From: Anaerostipes faecalis
Lineage (GTDB): Bacteria; Bacillota; Clostridia; Lachnospirales; Lachnospiraceae
Assembly: GCF_018982945.1 (NCBI RefSeq)
Contig: NZ_JABRXE010000002.1
Coordinates: 186,001 to 250,000 of the forward strand
Direction: 5' to 3'
Length of the DNA stretch: 64,000 nucleotides
The notes beneath the pieces are model-generated. The model was not told the origin of the DNA and made no database searches. It saw only the letters and a list, made by a program, of their open reading frames with translations. A program made the translations under genes and the position numbers. This document shows positions 9,053 to 15,831 of this stretch, piece after piece. Numbering within the stretch: the first letter of the stretch is position 1; each line of letters begins with the position of its first letter.

Positions 9053-10183
9053 CTATGCCATTTCAGGAACATCCCAAAGAGGAAGTTCAATTCCAATTCC
9101 TTTCTTCAAAGCATTTTGATAAACGACATTTCCCCATGCAATATCTTCTACAGGCATTCCTCCTACAGAATAAATAATAATATCATCGTCACTTTCTCTT
9201 CCCGGATGATTTCCCATCATAATATCTGCAAGATCAATAATGTCATCTCTTTGGATTTTTCCTTCATGCATAAGATCTGTAAATTTAGACCCGATAATCT
9301 GTACCATTTCATAGCTAGGATATGGAAATTCTTCTGCCCATGCTTCATACAGTTTATAATTATCCACAACAAGTTTACAATCATTAATCAAAAAGTCATC
9401 GTCAAATCTCGCTGCAGAAGGCATGCAAATCAATGCACCTTTCTTCACCCATGCCTTGTCAATATACTGGAAATCTTTCTCTTTTACCGGAGCTGTTGTA
9501 GTCATACAGACAATATCACTATCTCGCACTGCTTCTTCTACTGTGTCGCATACTGTAATATTTTTAAGCTGTGGACACTCTTCTTTCACAAATTTCAAGA
9601 AGGAATCCATGGATTTTTTCCCACGACCTTTTACTTTCAATGTATCCAGATTTGGACATGTACTAACAAATGCTCTCAGAGAGGTTTTTCCCATAACTCC
9701 AGGTCCAACGATTGCAACCGTTGAAGCATCTTTTCTGGCAAGATATTTTGCCCCTACTCCTGGAATAGCTCCTGTACGATAACTGCTTACCAGATTTGCT
9801 GACATCATTGCCACTGGAGCTCCTGTATCTTTATCGTTAAGCATCATCATTAAAATGGATCGTGGCAACCCGCTTTTCTTATTTTCCACATTGGAGCCAT
9901 ACCATTTCATTCCTGCCATTTGTGTATCTCCTCCAAGATAAGCAGGCATTGCCATAAATCGACGGTCATCTGCGTTCTTTGGCATCCCCGGAAATTTCGG
10001 GTCATCAGGAAATGTCACCTGAGTTCCATGAGAATTGTGGTTATTTCCACCCATTACGTAATCACCTTTCTTAAGGGTAATCAACATATTCTCCATGACT
10101 TGCACACACTGGTCCATGTCTTTTACACCGGCTTTAATCATATCGGGTTCACTTAAATATAAAAATTTGATTTTTGTATCCAT
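9053..10183 (-). CDS. Ornithine cyclodeaminase / mu-crystallin family protein
   Basis: A 376-residue NAD(P)-binding enzyme of the ornithine cyclodeaminase/mu-crystallin family. The Rossmann motif is VAIVGPGVMGKTSLRAF (about 158-174), and the upstream SSYRTGAIPGVGAKYLAR segment and SDIVCMTTT are also family-typical. It is longer than usual (around 330) because of extra residues near GGNNHNSHGTQVTFPDDP. Members reduce cyclic imines or deaminate basic amino acids; I recall close homologues labelled tyramine oxidase subunit B, a label I cannot test here. It is first in an operon with an AraC regulator, P-II protein and permease, so amino-acid or amine catabolism is the best inference. GGGAGG precedes the ATG. 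Confidence 0.82.
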   Translation of the reverse strand: MDTKIKFLYLSEPDMIKAGVKDMDQCVQVMENMLITLKKGDYVMGGNNHNSHGTQVTFPDDPKFPGMPKNADDRRFMAMPAYLGGDTQMAGMKWYGSNVENKKSGLPRSILMMMLNDKDTGAPVAMMSANLVSSYRTGAIPGVGAKYLARKDASTVAIVGPGVMGKTSLRAFVSTCPNLDTLKVKGRGKKSMDSFLKFVKEECPQLKNITVCDTVEEAVRDSDIVCMTTTAPVKEKDFQYIDKAWVKKGALICMPSAARFDDDFLINDCKLVVDNYKLYEAWAEEFPYPSYEMVQIIGSKFTDLMHEGKIQRDDIIDLADIMMGNHPGRESDDDIIIYSVGGMPVEDIAWGNVVYQNALKKGIGIELPLWDVPEMA

Positions 10184-10203
10184 AATTTCCTCCCATAAAA
10201 CAA

Positions 10204-10234
10204 AAAGATGCCTGCATAGAATACAGACACCTTT
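10204..10234 (-). terminator. Terminator-like hairpin in the leader of the cyclodeaminase operon
   Basis: Arms AAAGGTGTCTG and CAGGCATCTTT (two G-U pairs) with a 9-base loop are followed by TTTTTGTTTT and then the GGGAGG ribosome site. It must lie downstream of any promoter for the 10183 start, so it looks like an attenuator. It could instead be the read-through terminator of the upstream carboxypeptidase gene. Confidence 0.6.
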
Positions 10235-10370
10235 GACTGAACTTCGTTAATTTCTATAGTAATCATCTTATCACAGATACAAAATTATGTATTGTAAAAA
10301 ACGATACTCATTTTTTACTTTTTTACTATACAGGATATGAAATAATTTTTCAAGAGTTTTTCATCTATAT
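10235..10370 (-). promoter_or_regulatory. Leader and promoter region with dyads upstream of the cyclodeaminase operon
   Basis: The region contains two dyads: ATACA-6-TGTAT near 10278-10293 and a GTAAAAAA/TTTTTTAC stem near 10293-10318. Candidate -10 elements are TACTAT and TAAGAT, neither with a convincing -35. The dyads are possible sites for the operon's AraC protein. The assignment is weak. Confidence 0.35.
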
Positions 10371-11510
10371 TTAATAATATCTTCTACGTCGTTCTCTCTC
10401 TCGTTGTCTTGCCTTCGCTTTCGCTCTTTGCCTTGCCTTTTCTCTTGCTATTGCCTTTCTTTTCAGATGAATTCTTCTTTTTACATAAAGAAAAAGCAAA
10501 ACAATGAAAACAATCAAAATCCAATCATCTTTTATTTTCTCAATGGCAATTTTTAATATGTTACCTGTTTCTTTCATTATGGTTTTCTGAGTTTGGGTAT
10601 TTTCTTCTACTGATTCTTTATTTTTTTGCTCTACACTTCTTTGCTGATAGACAGAAAAATCTTTATTTTCATCTATATATTTATATAACTTAATACTATC
10701 CTCATAAGCTTTTGCAGAATTTTGACTTTTTAAAATGACACAGGCAAGAACTCTATCATGAAGTCTGGCATAAGTAATCAAAGTTCCTCCAGCAGCTACA
10801 GTATAACCAGTCTTTCCTCCAAGGCAAGGTTCATAATAATACTCACTGCCTTCACGAATCATTCGATTCCCATTGATCCACGTCCGAGTATTCTTGGTCA
10901 GATTTGTAGCAGGCTGTTCATAGCGTACCGTCCCCATGATTTTCTGAAGAATTTCATTACAATACGCTGCCTGTGCAATTTTAGCCATATCCGATGCTGT
11001 CGTATAATGATTAGAATCATTCAATCCACTGGCATTTACAAAATTAGTGTCCGTACATCCCAGTTCTTTTGCCTTTTTATTCATCATTTGCGCAAAACCA
11101 GGAAGATCTCCACCTACCTCATAAGCCAGTCCATGAGCAACATCATTGGCAGAATGCAGCATCATAACATACAGACTTTCTTCCACCGTCATAATTTCTC
11201 CTGGTTTAATGTATGCAGCACTACTCCCCGATTCAATGGACAATAATGCCTCATTACTATATTCCACCGTATCATCAAGATCCCGATTTTCCAAAACAAC
11301 CAATGCTGTCATGCATTTTGTAATACTTGCCGGATAATGTTTAATATCCGGATTTTTTTCATATAATACATCACCTGTTTCTACATCAATGACAATTGCG
11401 GATTCTCCCACAATTTTAGGAGCACTCTCCACTGCTGAAACAGGAGATGTGGAAAATGATGCTGTTAATAATATGATCAATATATTTATAATTCGTTTTA
11501 TTTGTTTCAT
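10371..11510 (-). CDS. D-alanyl-D-alanine carboxypeptidase (PBP5/DacF-like)
   Basis: Trims the terminal D-Ala from peptidoglycan peptides outside the membrane. It has 379 residues, an N-terminal signal peptide (1-26, cleavage after SPVSA) and the three penicillin-binding motifs: SITK (62-65), SAN (120-122) and KTG (233-235). Unlike most PBP5 proteins, the catalytic domain is followed by a short linker, a C-terminal membrane helix (about 325-345, DDWILIVFIVLLFLYV) and a very Arg/Lys-rich tail ending in RERERRRRYY. That arrangement would put a strongly basic tail in the cytoplasm. It is monocistronic, with its own strong promoter and a terminator-like hairpin in the leader. Confidence 0.93.
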   Translation of the reverse strand: MKQIKRIINILIILLTASFSTSPVSAVESAPKIVGESAIVIDVETGDVLYEKNPDIKHYPASITKCMTALVVLENRDLDDTVEYSNEALLSIESGSSAAYIKPGEIMTVEESLYVMMLHSANDVAHGLAYEVGGDLPGFAQMMNKKAKELGCTDTNFVNASGLNDSNHYTTASDMAKIAQAAYCNEILQKIMGTVRYEQPATNLTKNTRTWINGNRMIREGSEYYYEPCLGGKTGYTVAAGGTLITYARLHDRVLACVILKSQNSAKAYEDSIKLYKYIDENKDFSVYQQRSVEQKNKESVEENTQTQKTIMKETGNILKIAIEKIKDDWILIVFIVLLFLYVKRRIHLKRKAIAREKARQRAKAKARQRERERRRRYY

Positions 11511-11530
11511 AAAAAATCCCTCAAAAAAAC

Positions 11531-11557
11531 CGCCAGCCCTTTGTTATCAGGCTGACG
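11531..11557 (-). terminator. Terminator-like hairpin directly before the carboxypeptidase ribosome site
   Basis: Stem CGTCAGCC/GGCTGGCG (one G-U), 11-base loop, then seven T, then GAGGG and the ATG at 11510. It lies between the mapped promoter (11587-11615) and the start codon, so transcripts from that promoter must pass it. This is an attenuator-like layout. Confidence 0.75.
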
Positions 11558-11586
11558 TGTATTTCTACTTATTTTATTTTTTATTT

Positions 11587-11615
11587 AGTATACATGATTT
11601 TTTAAAACGAGTCAA
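11587..11615 (-). promoter_or_regulatory. Sigma-A-type promoter for the carboxypeptidase gene
   Basis: TTGACT and TATACT are separated by 17 bases on the minus strand. The start would be near 11580, giving a leader of about 70 bases. Confidence 0.75.
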
Positions 11616-11654
11616 CTTTTAATCCGGTACGCAATCAGAGCATCAACAAAGCGC

Positions 11655-11695
11655 ACAAGTCCATTCAGATTCATTTCTGAACCTGAAGGACTTGT
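11655..11695 (-). terminator. Long hairpin after purD
   Basis: About 18 base pairs with one bulge and a GAAA tetraloop (ACAAGTCC outer arm), starting about 30 bases after the purD stop. No T-run follows, so it is either a factor-assisted terminator or a 3'-end stabiliser of the long pyr-pur transcript. Confidence 0.55.
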
Positions 11696-11723
11696 CCTGT
11701 TTTCTGTCTCTTTTCAATTATAT

Positions 11724-12995
11724 CTATGCCTCATCAATGGCTTTTCCAATGTCATTTCTCTTGTATTTATTTGCAAAGTCAATCCACTCTGTTGCTTCAT
11801 ATGCATTAGCTCTGGCTGCTTTCAGATTATCTCCTTTGGCTACAACACCAAGAACACGTCCTCCATTGGTTACAATCTTGTCACCATCAAATTTAGTTCC
11901 TGCATGGAATACGTAATATCCATCTTTATCCTTAAATGTATCCAGACCTTTGATTTCAAAACCTTTATCATATTTTTCCGGATATCCATCAGATGCAAGT
12001 ACGACACATACAGCTGCATTATCTTCAAATTCCAGTTCTACATCTGCAAGTTTTCCATCAATACATGCTTCCATCACATCAATAATATCATTCTTCATAC
12101 GAGGAAGAACTACCTGTGCTTCCGGATCTCCAAAACGTGCATTATACTCCAGCACTTTTGGACCATCAGCTGTAAGCATCAGACCTGTAAATAGAATTCC
12201 GGTAAAAGGTCTTCCCTCTGCTGCCATTGCATCAATGGTTGGCTGATAAACATATTTCTCACAAAACTCTTCTACTTCTTTTGTGTAGAAAGGACTAGGT
12301 GAAAATGTTCCCATTCCGCCTGTATTAAGTCCCTGATCACCATCTTTTGCACGTTTATGATCTTGTGCAGATGTCATACATTTAATAGTCTTTCCATCAC
12401 AGTATGCAAGAACAGATACTTCTCTTCCTGTCATAAATTCTTCAATAACAATTTCATTTCCGGCATCACCAAACTGTTTATCCAGCATCAGGGTTTTTAC
12501 TCCCTCTTTTGCTTCTTCTAATGTATTACAGATTAATACACCTTTTCCAAGTGCTAGTCCGTCGGCCTTTAAAACAATCGGCATTTTTGCTGTTTCCAGA
12601 TATTTTAATGCTTCATCCGGGTCTGTAAAATTCTCATATGCTGCTGTTGGAATATTGTACTTTTTCATTAAATCCTTGGAAAAAGCTTTGGATCCCTCAA
12701 TAATCGCAGCATTTTTTCGAGGTCCAAAGACTCTTAATCCTTCTGACTCAAATGCATCTACAATTCCTCCTACCAGAGGATCATCCATACCGATGATAGT
12801 CAAATCAATTTCTTTTTCTTTTGCAAATGCAACCAGCTTCTCAAATTCCATTGCTCCAATATCAACACATTCTGCAAATTCTGCAATTCCTGCATTTCCA
12901 GGTGCACAGTAAATTTTATCTGCTTTTGGGCTTTTAGCTACTGCCCAGGCAATTGCATGTTCTCTTCCGCCGCTTCCTACGATTAAAACCTTCAT
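11724..12995 (-). CDS. purD: Phosphoribosylamine-glycine ligase
   Basis: Second step of purine synthesis: ATP-dependent joining of glycine to phosphoribosylamine (GAR synthetase). The 423 residues are full length. It begins KVLIVGSGGREHAIAWAVAK, the N-terminal signature, and has ATP-grasp segments ADGLALGKGV and the family signature GTGG-like DQGLNTGGMGTFSPSP and LEYNARFGDPEAQ. The ATG directly abuts the stop of the NlpC/P60 gene. It is the last gene of the pur run purE-purM-purN-nlpC-purD, followed by a long hairpin. Confidence 0.97.
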   Translation of the reverse strand: MKVLIVGSGGREHAIAWAVAKSPKADKIYCAPGNAGIAEFAECVDIGAMEFEKLVAFAKEKEIDLTIIGMDDPLVGGIVDAFESEGLRVFGPRKNAAIIEGSKAFSKDLMKKYNIPTAAYENFTDPDEALKYLETAKMPIVLKADGLALGKGVLICNTLEEAKEGVKTLMLDKQFGDAGNEIVIEEFMTGREVSVLAYCDGKTIKCMTSAQDHKRAKDGDQGLNTGGMGTFSPSPFYTKEVEEFCEKYVYQPTIDAMAAEGRPFTGILFTGLMLTADGPKVLEYNARFGDPEAQVVLPRMKNDIIDVMEACIDGKLADVELEFEDNAAVCVVLASDGYPEKYDKGFEIKGLDTFKDKDGYYVFHAGTKFDGDKIVTNGGRVLGVVAKGDNLKAARANAYEATEWIDFANKYKRNDIGKAIDEA

Positions 12996-13601
12996 TTATC
13001 TTTCCCTTTCTGCTATACCTGCCGGTCTAGCCACTGCTGCTGTTTTCCGGTACCATGGGTCCTGGTAAGAAGGAGAAGCTCCGTCTGCATGAAGCATTTT
13101 CCCATTTCCAATGTAGATTCCCACATGTGCGATATTTTTGAAACGTCCGTTGTTTCCTTTTCGCTTTGTATAGAAAATCAAATCTCCCGGTTCCAGTTTC
13201 TCACTATGACCATTGACAGTTTTCATCGATAGTAATCTGTTATTTTCCCGACACCATCTGGCAATCTCTGCTGCCGTTGGTGCATAATCCTCCTGTCCAA
13301 AGGAAATTCCTGCCTTGGACCAGCATCTCCATACATAAGAACTGCAGTCCACATATCCATCAAGCATCCTTTTGCTCTGGCTATAAACAGGTTTTTCTTT
13401 ATAGATTTCCAAAGCCTCTGCTATCGCCTTTTTGGTTTGTTCATTCTTTGGCTTCTCAATCTTTTCTTTTGTTTTATATTCTGCCGTTTTTGTGATCTTT
13501 TTCGGGTTCTCTTTATTAAAATTATTCTTAAATAGAGAAAACCAGATGGCTGTTGCCATAATCCCTATAATGATCACTGCTCTGATCAGAAATCTTTTCA
13601 T
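12996..13601 (-). CDS. NlpC/P60-family cell-wall hydrolase, membrane anchored
   Basis: Predicted cysteine peptidase that cuts peptidoglycan peptides outside the cell. 201 residues: a basic N-terminus and one hydrophobic helix (about 6-25) for export or anchoring, a Lys/Glu-rich linker, and an NlpC/P60-like domain with the catalytic Cys in DCSSYVWRCW, the His in NIAHVGIYIGNGKMLHADG, and the GDLIFY strand. Its ATG overlaps the purN stop by one base and its stop abuts purD, so it is tightly embedded in the purine operon, where a cell-wall enzyme is unexpected. Confidence 0.88.
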   Translation of the reverse strand: MKRFLIRAVIIIGIMATAIWFSLFKNNFNKENPKKITKTAEYKTKEKIEKPKNEQTKKAIAEALEIYKEKPVYSQSKRMLDGYVDCSSYVWRCWSKAGISFGQEDYAPTAAEIARWCRENNRLLSMKTVNGHSEKLEPGDLIFYTKRKGNNGRFKNIAHVGIYIGNGKMLHADGASPSYQDPWYRKTAAVARPAGIAERER

Positions 13602-14236
13602 TATGCTTCCTTAGAAGTAAATTTTACTTTCCCATCTTTTACACAAATTCGTCCATTAGCAATATCATCAATGGCTTTTGGCATGATAACCCATTCTGCC
13701 TGTTCCATAATTCGTCTCTGAAGAGTCTCCGGTGTATCACCTTCTTCAACATAAACGGCTTTCTGATTGATGATTGGTCCTGTGTCAGTTCCCTCGTCTA
13801 CAAAATGTACCGTTGCACCTGATACTTTCACTCCACGTTCCAGTGCTTTTTCATGAACTTTCAGCCCATAATATCCTGTTCCACAAAAAGATGGAATTAA
13901 AGATGGGTGGATGTTAATAATCCGGTTTTCAAATGTTTTGATAATCTTTTCCGGAATAACCACCAGACATCCTGCAAGTACAATCAAATCAATCTTTCGG
14001 TCAACCAGTTCCTGATACAGTGCTTCATTAAACAACTCTCTGGATTCAAAATCTTTTGGAGACAATGCAACCGCATCAATATTATGTTTTTTAGCACGTT
14101 CCAGTGCATATGCATTTTTATTGTTACTGATGACCACATTAATTTCTGCATTGGTAATGGTCTGGTTCTCAATTCCATCAATGATTGCCTGCAGATTTGT
14201 TCCTCCTCCAGATACTAAAACAGCCAACTTTAGCAT
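13601..14236 (-). CDS. purN: Phosphoribosylglycinamide formyltransferase
   Basis: Third purine step: transfers a formyl group from 10-formyl-tetrahydrofolate to GAR. 211 residues. N-terminal SGGGTNLQAIID binds phosphoribose. The catalytic Asn-His-Asp set is seen in INIHPSLIPSFCG and GATVHFVDEGTDTGPII. It overlaps purM by 7 bases, so it is translationally coupled. Its folate cofactor comes from the fol genes further along the window. Confidence 0.97.
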   Translation of the reverse strand: MLKLAVLVSGGGTNLQAIIDGIENQTITNAEINVVISNNKNAYALERAKKHNIDAVALSPKDFESRELFNEALYQELVDRKIDLIVLAGCLVVIPEKIIKTFENRIINIHPSLIPSFCGTGYYGLKVHEKALERGVKVSGATVHFVDEGTDTGPIINQKAVYVEEGDTPETLQRRIMEQAEWVIMPKAIDDIANGRICVKDGKVKFTSKEA

Positions 14237-15255
14237 AAAGTAACTCCTTTGTCTCCTTCTTTGACTTCACCTACAACATAAGCTGTTTCTCCAGCTGCTT
14301 TTAATGCTTCTAATGTTGTATCCACATCAGCCGGATCTACTGCAACGATCATTCCAAGTCCCATATTATATGTGTTGTACATCATTTCTTCATCAATATT
14401 TCCTGTTTCTGCCAGAAGTTTAAAGATTGCAGGAACTTCGTAGGAATCTTTATGAACAACTGCGTGAATTCCTTCCGGTAACATTCTTGGAATATTTTCA
14501 TAGAATCCGCCACCTGTGATATGACTGCAGGCCTTCACTGTAACTCCTGCATTTTTCACAGATTTTAATGCCTTAACATAAATTCTTGTTGGAGCCAGAA
14601 GTGCTTCTCCTAAAGTTGTTCCAAGCTCATCATAATATGTATTTAAAGATTCTTCTGTCATTTCAAAAACTTTACGGACCAGAGAAAATCCATTACTATG
14701 AACACCGGTAGATGCCATACCAATCAAAACATCTCCCTCTTTTAAGTTTTCTCCTGTAATCAGATTCTTACGGTCACATACACCAACAGCAAATCCTGCC
14801 AGATCATATTCATCTTCTGGCATTAATCCTGGATGTTCTGCTGTTTCTCCTCCAATCAACGCTGCATCTGACTGAACACATCCTTCTGCCACACCACTAA
14901 CAATAGTTGCAATCTTTTCAGGATAATTCTTTCCACATGCAATATAATCCAGGAAGAATAATGGTTCTCCTCCTGCACACGCAATATCATTTACGCACAT
15001 TGCTACCGCATCAATACCAATGGTATCATGCTTGTCCAGAATCATGGCAAGTTTTACTTTTGTTCCACATCCATCTGTACCGGATAATAAAACCGGATCA
15101 TCCATTTCTTTGATTTTTTCCAAAGAAAATGCACCGGAGAATCCTCCAAGACCTCCTAAAACCTCTGGACGCATGGTTCTTTTAACATGCTCTTTCATCA
15201 GCTCAACAGATTTATATCCCGCTTCAATATCTACACCTGCTTTTTTGTAATCCAT
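14230..15255 (-). CDS. purM: Phosphoribosylformylglycinamidine cyclo-ligase
   Basis: Fifth purine step: ATP-dependent closure of FGAM to aminoimidazole ribotide. 341 residues. Typical motifs are DYKKAGVDIEAG at the N-terminus, GTDGCGTKVKLA, DAVAMCVNDIACAGGEPLFFLDYIA, GGETAEHPG and the late GGGFYENIPRML. It lies 31 bases after purE and overlaps purN. Confidence 0.97.
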   Translation of the reverse strand: MDYKKAGVDIEAGYKSVELMKEHVKRTMRPEVLGGLGGFSGAFSLEKIKEMDDPVLLSGTDGCGTKVKLAMILDKHDTIGIDAVAMCVNDIACAGGEPLFFLDYIACGKNYPEKIATIVSGVAEGCVQSDAALIGGETAEHPGLMPEDEYDLAGFAVGVCDRKNLITGENLKEGDVLIGMASTGVHSNGFSLVRKVFEMTEESLNTYYDELGTTLGEALLAPTRIYVKALKSVKNAGVTVKACSHITGGGFYENIPRMLPEGIHAVVHKDSYEVPAIFKLLAETGNIDEEMMYNTYNMGLGMIVAVDPADVDTTLEALKAAGETAYVVGEVKEGDKGVTLC

Positions 15256-15286
15256 TTGTTAAAATCCTCCTAAATGACTTGAAATA

Positions 15287-15790
15287 TTACTTATAGTCTT
15301 TATAACCAACCTGATCAAGCTTTTCAGCTTTTTCTACTACAGACTGTTTCATTGTCTCGCTGTAATCTTTTAATTTAGCTAAAAGATCTGAATCTGATGT
15401 CGCAAGAATCTTTGCTGCAAGAATTCCTGCATTTAATCCCCCGTTAATTGCTACTGTTGCAACCGGGATTCCAGATGGCATCTGTACGATGGAATATAAT
15501 GAATCCACTCCTCCTAAATCTGATGTCTTCATTGGGATACCAATGACTGGCATTGGGAATAATGCCGCACACATACCTGGAAGATGTGCTGCTTTTCCTG
15601 CTCCTGCAATGATAACCTTTACGCCTCTGTCTTCTGCGCCTTTTGCCCATTCAAAGAAAATATCCGGTTCTCTGTGTGCAGAAATGATTGTCATCTCAAA
15701 GTCAATTCCCATCTCGTCTAAAAATTCTGCTGCCTTTCTCATAACAGGCATATCTGAATCGCTTCCCATTACAATTGCTACTTTTGCCAT
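15287..15790 (-). CDS. purE: N5-carboxyaminoimidazole ribonucleotide mutase (PurE)
   Basis: Carboxylation step of purine synthesis. 167 residues. Substrate-binding loops are GSDSDMPVM, SAHREPD and AGAGKAAHLPGM, with IGIPMKTSDLGGVDSL following. No purK is next to it; it could be elsewhere, or this PurE could use CO2 directly as class II enzymes do. It begins 41 bases after the M29 peptidase stop, with no terminator or clear promoter between, so it seems to continue the pyrimidine transcript. No purine riboswitch is visible. Confidence 0.95.
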   Translation of the reverse strand: MAKVAIVMGSDSDMPVMRKAAEFLDEMGIDFEMTIISAHREPDIFFEWAKGAEDRGVKVIIAGAGKAAHLPGMCAALFPMPVIGIPMKTSDLGGVDSLYSIVQMPSGIPVATVAINGGLNAGILAAKILATSDSDLLAKLKDYSETMKQSVVEKAEKLDQVGYKDYK

Positions 15791-15831
15791 CTTTTTTCTC
15801 CTTAAGTTTATATTCTAATTTATTTTTTCAC

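Noticed and set aside
9116-9724. Plus-strand frame of about 200 residues
   Set aside because: Antisense shadow of the cyclodeaminase-like gene; biased composition and no ribosome site.
15791-15831. Purine riboswitch before purE
   Set aside because: The 41-base gap has no room for the three-way junction.
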